From the NCBI GenBank assembly GCA_016946835.1, contig JACVTC010000038.1, positions 487,501 to 551,500 on the forward strand: DNA of 64,000 nt. Direction: 5' to 3'. The position numbers and the translations under genes were made by a program. The notes under the pieces were generated by a model. The model saw only the letters and a program-made list of their open reading frames with translations. It had not been told where the DNA came from and ran no database searches. The stretch is from Neocallimastix lanati (nom. inval.) (taxonomy: Eukaryota; Neocallimastigomycota; Neocallimastigomycetes; Neocallimastigales; Neocallimastigaceae). Shown piece by piece: positions 29,241 to 41,772 of the stretch (positions within the stretch are counted from its first letter, which is position 1; each line of letters starts with the position of its first letter).

Positions 29241-29941
29241 TATTTGAATTATAATAAAAATACAAGTATTAATAAAAATAAAATAAAATAAAATAAAATA
29301 AAAATTTGAATTATAATAAAAATACAAGTACTAATAAAATAAAATAAATAAAATAAATATGTGAATAATAATAAATTGCAAGTATCAATAGAAATAAAAT
29401 AAAATAATATAAAATAAATAAATATGCAGTGAAATAATAATATATAATATGATAAAATAAAATAAATAAGATATTGATATGAAATTAATATAAAAACTGA
29501 ATTTAGCAACAAATAAATTATATAATAAAGTAAATGATATAGCATATTCATATATATTAACATGAATTTTATTATAATTTTTACAGTATTTTAAATTAAT
29601 GTAAATTATTATATTTCCATATAATAAACAAACTTTATAATTAGAAAATAGTATAAAAAAAAATATTATTAAATATTATTATAAAATAATTAAATGAATA
29701 AATTTAAATAAATAAAAATTTTCAGAATATGGCGAATGTAAATCATCATTTTTTTTGAAATATATCACATTTTAAATATTTTTAATAATTATTTTTTCAA
29801 AGAAATTATATGTGCCATTTTATTTTAATGTTTAAATATTATATTCATAAATAAAAATTTATATAAAATAATATAAGCCACATTCCGAAATGAAAATTTA
29901 TGTAAAATATTTAAAGCCACATTCCGAAACGCACCACCCTC

Positions 29942-29951
29942 ATAATAAACG
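29942..29951 (+). repeat. Right target-site duplication of MULE B
   Basis: An exact copy of 23942-23951 (ATAATAAACG). Confidence 0.8.
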
Positions 29952-30046
29952 TTTGTCTTAATTATTTTTATTATTATTTAAAAATTTATTTATTCATTTA
30001 TAATTTATTTATTACATTATAATACGCCATGTTTTCCGAAATGCAC

Positions 30047-30098
30047 TACAACAAAATACAAATTTATGTAATAAAAATTTTCGAAATGACACACCCCC
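30047..30098 (-). repeat. Right terminal inverted repeat of MULE A
   Basis: The reverse complement begins GGGGGTGTGTCATTTCG and matches 18998-19049, with only a compensating one-base shift in the outer ten bases. Confidence 0.8.
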
Positions 30099-30303
30099 AA
30101 CTTTATGTTAATAGAATTAATAATTAATCCAAAAATACTTCCTCGAACCAGGGTAATATCAATAATTATATTAATTCTCTTGTGGTACAAACATTTCAGT
30201 GTAAAATTTTATTCAATTTTATCATTTTTACCATCTTAAACTGAAATTAATGAAATTTCATTAATTATCTAGATATATGATTATTATATTATTAATAATA
30301 GTA

Positions 30304-30308
30304 ATAAT

Positions 30309-30355
<47 letters not shown>

Positions 30356-30356
30356 T
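30304..30356 (+). repeat. (TTTA)n microsatellite
   Basis: About 13 perfect TTTA units lie just outside the right end of MULE A. Confidence 0.85.
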
Positions 30357-30629
30357 AATAGTTAATATTAAAGAAAAGAATAGCGAAACAAAATGGGAAT
30401 TGAATTGTATTCAAAACCTTTAAATATAATATTAAAATTAACAATTATATATATATCAATATAAATAAATGCAATATTTATATTTCCAAAAATTTATTAT
30501 ACATATTTAAATTTAAAAATTTGTTATATACTATAAAAGAAAGATATATATTTATTATAAGAAATTAATAATTAATAAATAGATAAGTTATTAAAATTAT
30601 TAATGTTTTCTAAGGATATTATTTTAAAA

Positions 30630-30735
30630 TAAAATAAAATAAATAGTTGAAATATAAAACTAATAATGGATTGAATAAAATAAAATAAATAGTAGAAATT
30701 CGAATGTATAGTACAGATTGAATAAAATAAAATAA
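30630..30735 (-). repeat. Two degenerate satellite core units
   Basis: Two copies of AATAGTTGAAATATAAA or AATAGTAGAAATTCGAA, followed by diverged GATTGAATAAAATAAAAT, lie outside the main array. They resemble the 27-29 kb unit but carry unique substitutions. Confidence 0.7.
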
Positions 30736-30879
30736 AAAAAAAAATGTAATTAATAATAATAAAAATAGATATTTTCAAAGAGTATTTTTTCTTTAAAAAA
30801 TATATATATGATATAGAATTAACGAAAACATTATGAAATATTTCAAAAAGCAAATAAATACGAAATGTATAGAAAATGG

Positions 30880-31610
30880 AGAGACAATAGACTCCTAAGT
30901 ATTAACACAGTTTCAAGAGTGAGTTGTTTTAGCAAATTGGATTAACTTCAAATTCATTGAAATAATTTAGAACAGTATTTTCTTCTGTATCATTACTCTT
31001 AAATTCTTCTAATAATATATTCGTTACAAAAAGCTAAAGAATTCCAATAAAGATTATTAGTTAAACACAACGTTTAATTATAATCTTAATTATTAAAGGT
31101 TAGAGAAAATATTATTTTAAATATTTATCTTATAAAAAAACTTTTGATCTTTTAAAATAGTTAATTTAATATTAAAAAAGTAATCAAACTAATGATAATT
31201 ATTTATTAAAAAAAAAAGTATGCGAAACACAAAAAAGTTTTATAAAAATAATTTTAATAATTATTTTAAAGAAACTTTTTATTTTTACTTTATTAGGATA
31301 TAAATTTTCGTTTAACAATTTTAAAGATTATAATTAATTAAAAATTATGTTAATAATCATACAAATATTTAATTATTAGGAAATTTCAAAAACGGTAACT
31401 ATATATGACACATAAAGATGAACAGGTTAGTTGGTCATATTCTTTAGATTCTAACACAGCAGGTAGTAATTCGATATTATTATACATCCTCTTGGTGTTG
31501 TTAAGTCGGCCACATATCATTCCTTCTTTGATAATGAAGCCTTCATATTTGTTATTTTCTAGTACATTCTTGCATATATAATCCACTATCTCCATAGTTT
31601 AATCATTTAT
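30880..31610 (-). pseudogene. Possible gene remnant of unknown family
   Basis: A 69-codon frame (31595-31386) with balanced composition begins MEIVDYICKNVLENNKYEG and includes ELLPAVLESKEYDQLTCS. Further along the same strand, 31030-30950 reads NILLEEFKSNDTEENTVLNYF before a stop. The two parts are separated by AT-rich DNA that could be an intron or decay. I recognise no family. Confidence 0.3.
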
Positions 31611-32265
31611 CGTCGTATATCGAAATAATACTGTAAAACTTATCTCTACCACTTGGCTTAAGATACAACTTATTTTTAATGTTAATAAATAACATTTTTC
31701 ATCATCATTAGTAGCGCCTTAAATCATACTATATTCTCAACAACCTTCCATATCATATATATCTAATTGAATAAATTACATTATATAAATGCAATTAATT
31801 CTATTAAATATGAATTTAAATTATATAATTTAATATATTTTTTTTATGTATTTTTTTTTTTTTTTTTTTTAATTGACTAACTTTGACCTATTAAAAAAAT
31901 AAATAAATAAATAAAAGTAATAAATGAATAGATAAATAAATAGAAACACTAAAAAAAAATGACCATTTTCTATAATAAATTCTTTTTAGTTAACTCAAAA
32001 TTTTAATTTATAATATATAATTGGAATATAAATAAATAGGCTTTATAAAGTTTCATAGTTTGGTAATAAAATAATGTATTTCAGTAATAATTTTTATATA
32101 AGTAATAAAATTTTTGTACATAAAATAATATATGATGAGAAATTTTAATTTGTAACTTTGACTTATAAATAATATATATTATATTTTAATATCAGATTTT
32201 CTAATATAATATTAAATTAGGATATATTATTTAAAATAGTAGATTCATATACTCATTATTGGTCA
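31611..32265. other. AT-rich stretch without recognised gene
   Basis: It contains a poly-T run (31850-31870) and AT-rich filler between the unidentified remnant and the broken leucine-rich-repeat gene. Nothing else is supported. Confidence 0.6.
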
Positions 32266-32893
32266 GGAATAAGCAAATTAAAAAATATAAAAGAATTACT
32301 TATTATTAATAAAACTGGTGCAGAATTTACAAAGTAATTACCATTTTCTGATACATCAGAAGAATTATATCTCCTACATATACTAAGACATTAGTTTTAC
32401 CGAATTCATTAAAAGAATTATATCTCAACAACATTACGCTTGAAATACCTATTAGATTTTCCCAGTGCACTAGAAAAAGTATATCTCAGCAGCACTCCAA
32501 CTACAAATACCATTAATTTTTCCTAGTACAATAAAAGAATTAGGCCTTTACAACCTTAATTTGAATTTTCCATATATTGCTTCTCTAACTTAACTTGAAT
32601 TCCTAAGAATTGAATTTGAGAGCGATATTTCATCAAATGAAAATGATAAATTGAATAAATTAAAAAAAAAAAAAAAAAATCTTATCAGTTAATTGTAGTG
32701 AAAAGAAACTTAATAAGATTCCAGAAAAATTTTTTTTTTTTATATTAAAAATTTAGAAAAAATCTCATTCAATGAACAATCTTTTAAAGAAATTTCCCAG
32801 AAAAGTTACGTACTCTAACTTATTTAAGAAAATTAGATTTATCATATAATCAATTAGAAGGAAGTATCTCATCGATAGTTTCTCTTCATAAAA
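32266..32893 (+). pseudogene. Broken leucine-rich-repeat protein gene
   Basis: Repeated pieces resemble leucine-rich repeats: SLKELYLNNITLEIP (around 32407), ALEKVYLSS (around 32470) and LRKLDLSYNQLEGSISSIV (around 32830-32880). Stops, frameshifts and A/T runs (32663-32682, 32730-32744) break the frame. The last repeat is cut short at about 32890, where a LINE reverse transcriptase begins. LRR proteins are abundant in gut fungi; a role here cannot be given. Confidence 0.6.
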
Positions 32894-34090
32894 ATGGCGA
32901 TCCCTCAGATTGTAATAACTATCGTGACAACTCTCTTATCAATAATGAGTTAAAAATTATAACAAAAATCATCGCTAATAAAATTTTTATATATGGAATT
33001 GATAAAGGATTTATTAGACCTGAACAATATAGATTTCGAAACAAAGAAAAATATATAAATCTTTACACTTGATTAAGAATATATGACAGAGACGAAAATT
33101 TGAATATAAGGACACTTGCCTTGCTTTTTGGACCTTAAAAAAAACGTATGACTCAGTTCCCATATATAATGTATTAATGAAGATTCATCGCTTAGATGTT
33201 AGAGGTAAGTGTTATAAATTTATTGAAAACTTATACTTAACTTCTAAGGCTTGTGTAAGGGTTAGTGGACAATTATCGGAATCGTTTATTATTAAGAAAG
33301 GTGTTCGTCAAGGTTGTCCCCTCTTACCAACTTTATTTAGCTTGTTCATTAATTGTATTTTTAATAATTGTGATAAATATGAAATCTCTATTGGTGATAA
33401 ACGTTGTTATGGATGTCTTTTTGCAGATGACATTGTGTTATGTGCTCCTACAAGATCTCAACTTAAGAAATTGTTAAAATTTGCCTGTAAATGAACTAGA
33501 AATAATGAAGTGCAATTTAGTATCGATAAATGTTCAAGTTTAGTAGTATGAGGGGAAGCTTCAAGACTTCTTAATAATAGTAACCCTATCTTTTATTTTT
33601 TAAAGTCAAGAGTTACTTAAATAGAATTGCTATACCTACTTAGGTGTGCTGTTTTCAAACGATTTTTAAAAAGTCATACAGAGAATGAATAATAAAGTTA
33701 GAAAAGCACTTAATTCTATAATAGGATTTCTTAAGAATCCTCATATTCCTATCTCTTATAAACTAATAAACTAATGTTATTTTCAGCTATAGTAATTGGG
33801 TAAGTTTCGTATTACGTACCTCTACTTGGATCAAATAAAGAAAGAATAAGAAGTGCACAGACACTTGTTAATTCAGGTTTACACTTGATTGAAGGATTTT
33901 CTAATGGGAATAGCTTTACATCCACTTATTGTGTTTCCAAAGAACTTAACATTTCTCCTCTTTCGGCAAAATGTGCAATTGTTCATGTAAGGTGTCTCAA
34001 AAAATGGGAAAACTCAAAATGTATTATTTTCTGATTCACTTAGAGATATATCACGTTTTAGGCGTCATGCATGAGATAAAGAAAAGTAAA
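32890..34090 (+). pseudogene. Decayed LINE (non-LTR) reverse transcriptase
   Basis: The plus strand shows non-LTR reverse transcriptase motifs in order: NGDPSDCNNYR and IIANKIFIYGIDKGFIRPEQY (32893-33035), then an open stretch at 33177-33494 with GVRQGCPLLPTLFSLFIN and FADDIVLCAPTRSQL, the catalytic FADD. Downstream pieces (RMNNKVRKALNSIIGFLKNP, around 33680) continue the thumb and C-terminal part. Stops at 33070, 33137, 33494 and later show it is dead. The final 120 bp match a second copy at 53.3-53.4 kb, which identifies one LINE family. Confidence 0.85.
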
Positions 34091-37000
34091 ATTTTAACAG
34101 AAAATTTAGATAAATTTATATTAAAACTTGTTAGAAAATATTAAAATTAATTTATTTATTAAAACAATAAATATATTAATTATTTGCTATTACTACTATT
34201 AATATTATTATTAAAATATTAAAAAGAAAAAAAAAATGCAAGTATTTAATTATATAAAAGTTTTCATTTTTTTAAAAAATCTATCTATATATATATATTG
34301 ATTAATCTATATAATATTAAAAAATAATACATAATAGAAAATTAAACTATTTCGGAACAAACAATTATTTATTTGTAAAAAAAAAAAAAATCACTAAATA
34401 AAACTGCAGATAATGATGATTTCAAAAAAAAAAAAAAAAAAAAAGGTTGAAATTAAAAAGTAATAAAATTAAAATTATAAAAATTAAAAATGAAAATGTA
34501 TAATTCATTCTAAAATATATTTAAAAAATCATATTATAAAAAGCATTTTATAAATATTGGATTTAAAATAATGATATTGTTTTTATTTTATTAGTATTTT
34601 TTCTTTTAATTAAAGAATATTGCTTATTATTATTTTTAAATTATATATTAATTATGATTATTATATAAAAGACTTAATACTTGTAAAACGATTTATAATA
34701 GATGAGAAGATGCAAATGAAAACTTTTAACTAGTAAGAATAATAAAATATCAAAATTTAAAGTAAAAGAAATCAAAAAAGTCATTAAATAGTTTAGGATA
34801 AATAAATATCATATTTATTTATTTGCTTTTTTAATTATATATTCTATATAAATTTATTAATTATTATAAACTTTTTATTTTATTAATAAATAATATTTTT
34901 ATATAAAATGTTTTATACATCGTTAATGTATATATATCACATTACATATATCAATAATCATTAATATTATATACTATATATACATAGTCAATGAAAATTC
35001 ATTAAAATTTTTAGTTATAATATTTGATAAAAAGTATAGCAAAGTAAAATTTTATTAATTAAATATTAATATCAATTTAATTAAAAAAAATTGTTTAATT
35101 GAAAAATATTACGAAGTTTAAACTATAATGAATAAACTTTTGATCCTAAAAAAAAAAAATTTAAGTAAAATTATTAAATCTTAATATATAGCTTTACAAA
35201 CTATTAATAAAATTTTTCTTTTTTCTTTTATCTTATTTATTATTCATTGTTACTTAGTAATATAAACCATATTTATGATCTGCAATCATATTATAGCATG
35301 CTTTTTCTATTCCATAATAAAAATTCCTTTTTTCCATTATGGTTTTATTTTATACTAATTATATTAAATTACCAAAAATAAAATAAAAATAATAGATAAA
35401 ATAATAATAGTGATAAAAAAAAATAAATAAATAATCTTTTTTTTTTTTTTTTATAAAATATTTCCAAATGCATATTTTTAACCATGATAATAATAGTTAA
35501 TATACAATTTTAATATAGTTTATGTGATTTGTGTATTGTGTATTTTTTTTTTTTTTGTGTTAATATATAAATATAGTAAATGATTAAACTTTATAATTTA
35601 CTGAATATGATATTTTCCCTTTTTATATATATATATATATATATATATAAATTTAATTATTGATTATTTATCTTCTTTGTAAATAAAATAAAATAATATT
35701 TCTAAACACAATAAACCCTAAAAGTATAGTATTAATAAAAAGTCAAATAGAATTATATAAAAAATTACATAAAAAATATATAAATAAAATAAAATTAATT
35801 TAAATAAAATAAATATATATTTAATAATAATAAAAATTTTTTTGTATTCCTTTTATTTATATATATATATATATTTATATATATTTATATATATATATAT
35901 ATTTTTTTTTAAAAAATGATTTCAAAAGTTTATGTAATATTTATTAATTCAAAAAAAAAAAGAAAAAAAAAAATTAATAATAATTATTCCAAAATGACTA
36001 AATTTAAATATTCTTTTAAAGAATTTTTTTAAAAAAGTTAAAATATATATATTATATATTATATATATATAAAAGTAATAAATTTTTAATAGATAATTAA
36101 TTAGATATACTAATTAAAACTGTTAATTTTTATTATATTTATTAAAAATAAAGACTGTTTAAACTCAAATTATTAATTGTAAATAGAAAAAAAAAAACAC
36201 TTTTATTTATATTTTTATTATTAATTTTTTTCTAATTATTTTTATTTATTTTTTTTTTTTTGTTTTGTTTTATTTTTTTATTTTTTTTTATTTTTTTTTT
36301 TTTTATTCTTTTAAAATATATATATTTATATATATTTTCTTTTTTATTAATATTTTTGTACTCAATTTTACTATTAATAAATAAAATAAAACAAAACAAA
36401 AAAAAAAATTCCATGTATTATACAAATCTTTATATATATAATTTCATATGAAATACATATGATACTTTTCAAATCATATATATAATTAAATTAATTAAAT
36501 ATATTAATTTATAATAAATAAAATTTTTTATAGAAATTTTTATTTTTTTTTTTTTTTATAGAATAACCAAAAAAAAAAAAATATGGAAAAAAAAATTTTT
36601 TATGTATTCATTAAAAATAATTTTAACTATAATTAGATATATTTTAATTTTAATATATACAAAATAAAAGTAAAACAAAAAAAAAAAATTTCTATTAAAA
36701 TTTAAATTATTATAATAAAAATAAATATATTTTGTTTTACATATAAAACGATTCAAAAAATATTAAATTTTTATTATATTTTTAAATTTTATATTTAATG
36801 TAATGTTTCATATATCTATTTATGGTTAAAAAATTATTTATTAAATAATAGTTTGTTCCAAAAGAAAAAAAAAAAAAAAAAGGAAAAAAAAAAAATAAAA
36901 AAAAAAGGAAAAAGGAAAAAGGAAAAATAAATAAAAAAAAAGGTTAAAAAAAATAAAAAAAGGAAAAAAAAAAAAAAATAAAAAAAGGAAAAAAAAATAT

Positions 37001-37703
37001 AAAAATAAAAAATAAAAAAAAAAAAAAAGAAAAAAAAATAAAAAAATAAAAAATAAAAAATAAAAAATAAAAATAAAAATAAAAAAAAAAAGGAAAAAAA
37101 AAAAAAAAAAAAGAAAAAAATTACATTTATATATTATTAAATTAGTATTTTTAATATTCAATGATTTTATTTTATTTTTTTTTTTTTTTTTTTTATTATT
37201 TTATCTTTTTTTATTATTTTATTTTTTTTATTATTATTTTTACTTTTATTTCTAATTTTATTTTTATTTCTAATTTTCTTAGTTATATGGAATTAACTAC
37301 ACAATTTAGATATATATATATATAATAAATTACATGAACTTAAATATTATTTTTTAAATACTATCAATTCCAAATATATAAGAATTGCTTTATTCTTAAT
37401 TTAATAATATATTTATAATTTATTTCAAATAATTATCTATTCAATTAATCTTTTTTTTTTTTTTCTGTTTTATCTTTTTGTCTTTTTTTTATTTTAAAAA
37501 AAAAAATAATAATAATAATTTATTATTAAATTAATTATTCTGTTTAATGCGGTTATATATATATAATAGTAAACTTATATTTTAATTTATATAGATATAT
37601 TACAATAAAAAAGAAAAATTGTTTTTTCTCTATTTTAAATAAGCTTTTTTTTTTTTTTGAAAATAATTTTATTACCTAATTCTCTAACAAAAAAAAAAAA
37701 AAA
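34091..37703. other. 3.6-kb AT-rich intergenic region
   Basis: No gene is supported. There are A/T runs, (TA)n (35626-35650 and 35861-35900) and a strand-biased A/AAGG-rich tract (36862-37122) next to a T-rich tract (37168-37262). Short open frames at 36.2-37.2 kb are translations of these tracts. The 3' flank of the membrane protein gene starts at the right end. Confidence 0.7.
36862..37122 (+). repeat. Purine-only A-rich tract with GG interruptions
   Basis: About 260 bp on the plus strand are almost only A with scattered GG pairs and a few T. Such a one-sided purine tract is unusual even against this background. Confidence 0.8.
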
Positions 37704-38858
37704 TTAATAGTTAATATTATTTTTTGGAATCAAATTGCTATAGTCTTTATTTTGTAATCCTATGAATCTTTCCCCATTATCATAAAAATACATGATATTT
37801 GAAGACTTTGAATCATTTACTTTTAAACCCTTATTGTAAAAGCTATTTTGATTATATGACGATAAATCATTATAAGAAGAAGTGTAATTAGCATAGGTTG
37901 CATTAGTGCTATAATTAGTACGTGATTTATTAAAACTATTTGAACTCTTGTAATTACTACTACTGTATTTAGAATTGGTAGAACTAGTGGTAATACCATA
38001 TTTAAAAAGAAGAGCATCAACAGACAAAATTAAAATAAAACCACATTTTAAACATTGGAATGGATTAGCAAAACTCTCTGGAATTTTAATACCAAAAACA
38101 TGATACTGTGAAATCGCATTGAAAAAGGCAAGAAGAACACTTGCAGCATCAACCAATAATAAAATAGTATAACTGGAATGCTTAATATAATGATTTACAC
38201 TAGAGGTTTGAATGAACCGTTTATTATTATTTCTTACAAATATTAAAATTGAAATAGTGCAAATTAAATCTGTAACTGCCAAAAAAGCGTAAACAAAAGC
38301 AAGAGTTAAACGAATATCCATACTTTGTAAAACACCGTTGACCATTCGAGCATAGCCAATATAAAATCTAAAAAGAATGAATAATGGAAAGAAAAATCCA
38401 AGAATAATCCAATTAATAATCTTATTTGCTCTTCCTTTTGAAAAAGCACCCATTTTTGTTAAATTCAAAAATGGGATTGAAAATTCACCAATAATCCATC
38501 CAACTTCTGCAAATAAGAAAGGAACAACTAAATTACGTTCTCTCTTTGCCTTTGCTTCGGCTTCTGTACAAATATAAGCAACTGTAACATTTTCTGTTAA
38601 ACTAGCAAACATATTGAATATTGCACTATAAAATAATATTTTCCAATATCTTCCTTTTCCAATAACTGAATACATAAGGGTGACGATAACAAATTGAAGA
38701 AAAGTAATAAAGAAAAATGAATCCTGAAATTTTTTAAATATACCATCAATAAAATTTTCATAAAGGATACCTGGACAGGTATCATTCAAAGAATTGAATC
38801 TGAATAAACCTGGTGCTGAAACATTAAGTCCATAACTATTTGGCAAATATGGATCCAT
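37704..38858 (-). CDS. Multi-pass (about 7 TM) membrane protein, paralogue of the gene at 44.0 kb
   Basis: A 384-residue single-exon gene. I cannot name the family. About seven hydrophobic segments are seen: roughly 46-68, 73-97, 110-133, 147-172, 184-208, 229-253 and 268-289. There is no signal peptide; the N-terminus is short (45 residues) and the tail from 290 is Ser/Asn/Tyr-rich and hydrophilic. It shares long motifs with its neighbour: GKGRYWKILFYS after TM1, EFSIPFLNL and AFSKG around TM3-TM4, TDLICT in TM5, NHYIK.SSY before TM6 and DALLFKYG at the end of TM7. The layout resembles a 7-TM receptor but no receptor-family signature is recognised. It points away from the paralogue (divergent pair). 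Confidence 0.85.
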   Translation of the reverse strand: MDPYLPNSYGLNVSAPGLFRFNSLNDTCPGILYENFIDGIFKKFQDSFFFITFLQFVIVTLMYSVIGKGRYWKILFYSAIFNMFASLTENVTVAYICTEAEAKAKRERNLVVPFLFAEVGWIIGEFSIPFLNLTKMGAFSKGRANKIINWIILGFFFPLFILFRFYIGYARMVNGVLQSMDIRLTLAFVYAFLAVTDLICTISILIFVRNNNKRFIQTSSVNHYIKHSSYTILLLVDAASVLLAFFNAISQYHVFGIKIPESFANPFQCLKCGFILILSVDALLFKYGITTSSTNSKYSSSNYKSSNSFNKSRTNYSTNATYANYTSSYNDLSSYNQNSFYNKGLKVNDSKSSNIMYFYDNGERFIGLQNKDYSNLIPKNNINY

Positions 38859-39013
38859 TTTTCTTTTATATAGTTTTTTTTATTTATTTATATTTTGCTT
38901 TTTGTTGTATTTATTCTATTTTATTTTATTATATATATTATACTTTCTATTTTCTATTTTATTAAATAAATTATTTTATTTCTTAAATTATTAAATTAAA
39001 ATGTTTATTTTAA

Positions 39014-39061
<48 letters not shown>

Positions 39062-41736
39062 TATTACCTATAATTTATTAAGTACTTTTTATATTTTTAT
39101 TTTTTTTATTTAATTACTTATATATATATTTAATAATATTTTTTATTTTTTTTTATTATTATATTTATATTATTTAAATTCTTTTTATTTTATTTTTTAT
39201 TTTTTTTATTACTATGTTAATAATTCTTTTAAATATTATTGTTTATTCGCAATGCGTAATTATTCCTTTTATATAAATATTTTTTTTTATTTTAAAAAAT
39301 ATTATTTTATTAATATAATTAACGAATTTATTAATATATTCTATTCAATAGAAATATTAATATTTACATTTATTTGTCATTAATTAAAATCTTTTTATAT
39401 TATTTAAACCTGAGATAATAATCTCAATTACATAATATAAAAAAAATAACAATATTGAAAATATTTGAAAAATTATATCAAAAAATGATAAATATTATCT
39501 ATATATATAAGGATTAATAAAGAAAAAATAAAAAGAAATAAAGCAAAAAAGAAGAATTAATAGTAAATATATTTTTAGATATTTTTTCTTTTATATATGT
39601 AATTATTTATGATATTAACATTTTTCTTTCATCGAAAAAAAAAATTCCTTTTTAAATAATAATATGTAAAATATTATAGAAATTATAAATTAATTCTTTT
39701 TCTTTTTAAATATATTTTTTCTTTTACCTGATTATTATTAATGTTTAAATGTTTCACATTTATTAGAAAATGAACCAATAATCTTTCAATATTTATTTAT
39801 TTAATAATTAATATACTTTTAAGTACAAATCCATTAAATCAACCATAAAAGTTTTAATAATCTTAAATTTAATTCTTTTTATGTTTTTTTTTTTTTTTCT
39901 TTATAAAAAAAAACATAAAAGAATTTTCATATCAATTACTCAATAGTTAACAAAAAATATTAAATTATATATTTTCTAATTTAAATTAATAATATACAAG
40001 ACACCTTCGTAAAATTTTATTAGTAAAATGTTTTAATACATATATTTATGTCATTAGAACAATTAATAAATAGAAATTAACTTTAAAAAAAAAGTCTATA
40101 TAAATGTCTCATTTAATATAGAATAGAGTTAATATCTAAATTAAACATTAAATAAAATTAATAATTAATAAACTACATTATAGATTATATAATGGATATA
40201 AAAATATTTAATAAATTTTTTTTTAATTTATTTAATAATTAAATCAACCATATAAAAATGTTTTATTGTCATATAGTATTAGTATATATTAATATATTGT
40301 AATTTGTAATTAATTCTTAAATTATGGATTATTTATTTTAGTTTTTTTTTTTTTTTTAAGATAGAATGAACATTTTATAAATTCTAAATAATTAAAAAAT
40401 TAAATAAATTTATATTAATATATCATTAATATAATATTAAATATATTAAAATTAATATTATGCTAATTAAATATATTAAATAAATTTTTATATCCTTTAC
40501 TAAAAATATTTTATTTTAAAAAAAAAAACGAAAATTATTAAAGTAATTACTCTCATTAATAGGATAACAAAATAATCAAATAATAAATAATAAATAATAA
40601 ATAATAAATAATAAATAATAAATAATAAATAATAAATAATAAATAATAAATAATAAATAATAAATAATAAATAATAAATAATAAATAATAAATAATAAAT
40701 AATAAATAATAAATATAAATAATAAATAATAAATAATAAATATAAATAATAAATAATAAATAATAAATAATAATAATTAATAGTAATAATAATTTTAAAT
40801 ATTTATTATATAATATTTTTAATTCTAATTATATTAGCTTAATGTTCATAGAAAATTAGGAGTTAAATAAATAAGCACCAAGAAAGTTTATAAATAAAAA
40901 AAAAGTATCATATAATATATTATATAATTAAATAAAAAAAAAAAGTTATTATAATTAATTATTCATTATAGTAATATAGAAATGCCATATTTTATACTTT
41001 TATTTTATTAATTAATTAAAAGATTGTTTGTTATTTCGTTTCCAAATTTTAATCATTAATAACAATTTCAAAAATAAAAATAGACATTAATAATAGTAAT
41101 AAAAATTAAAATAAAATAAAAAAAAATTTAAATAAAATAAAAATATGTTAAACTTTATAAACTTTATATTATTTTTATTTTAATTTTAAAGTTATAAACT
41201 ATAATATGGCATAGTCTCATGTTATAAAATATTTTTGTTTTGTGTTATTTTGTTTTGTTTTTCTTTTTTCATTAATACTAGTTGTAATATTATTGTTTAT
41301 AAAATATTTTTTTTTAACTAAATTATTATATTGATATAATATTTTTTTTTTAACTAAATTATTATATTGATATAATCATTAATAAATTTTAATATAAATA
41401 ATATTATTTTATATTATATCATATAAATAATATATTTTCTATATTGAATATAGTTATTTATTGTACATTTATATATCTAAATAATTTAAATAAATGTAAT
41501 ATTTATTAAAACTAAAATATTATATATTATTTAATGTTTATTATTTATTATTGTTTTATCATAATTATTTATTTATTTATTATTTATTTTATACTTTTAT
41601 TATTAATTTTATATTTTATTCATTTATTATTTATTTTTCTTTTTTCCTTTTATAAATATATATATATGTTTCTTACTATTATTCATTACTTTATACCCTT
41701 TTAATAAAATTTATATTAAAAAGTTTTTTTCATTTT

Positions 41737-41772
<36 letters not shown>

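Larger units (their letters stand above)
23952..29941 (+). mobile_element. Inner, younger Mutator-like element (MULE B)
   Basis: A 5,990-bp element with related inverted ends (GGGAGAGCGCGTTTCGG left; the right end read inward is GGGTGGTGCGTTTCGG) and a perfect 10-bp target duplication. It contains an A-rich subterminal region, an intact transposase and a 2.2-kb (TAAAA)n array. Near the right end AAAGCCACATTCCGAAA occurs twice, a possible transposase-binding repeat. It is inserted into an arm of the inverted repeat inside MULE A, so it is the later arrival. Confidence 0.8.
18998..30098. mobile_element. Outer, old Mutator-like element (MULE A) carrying nested insertions
   Basis: The two ends are inverted repeats of 52 bp, with 42 bp perfectly identical (18998-19049 and 30047-30098). 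Inside the left end are short palindromes of TGGCTT/AAGCCA and a broken MULE transposase (19786-21242). The element also holds a (TTTTA)n array, a SINE and a complete younger MULE (23952-29941). No clear target duplication is seen outside the ends, as expected for an old copy. Stripped of the younger MULE it would be about 5 kb. An alternative is that the two ends belong to two separate elements. Confidence 0.6.

Noticed and set aside
26941-29327. Open frames of 774 and 776 codons on the minus strand
   Set aside because: Same reason: products of the TAAAA array and its cores, overlapping in two frames at once.
36232-37161. Small frames at 36.2-37.2 kb
   Set aside because: Translations of A-rich or T-rich tracts (Phe/Leu or Lys runs).
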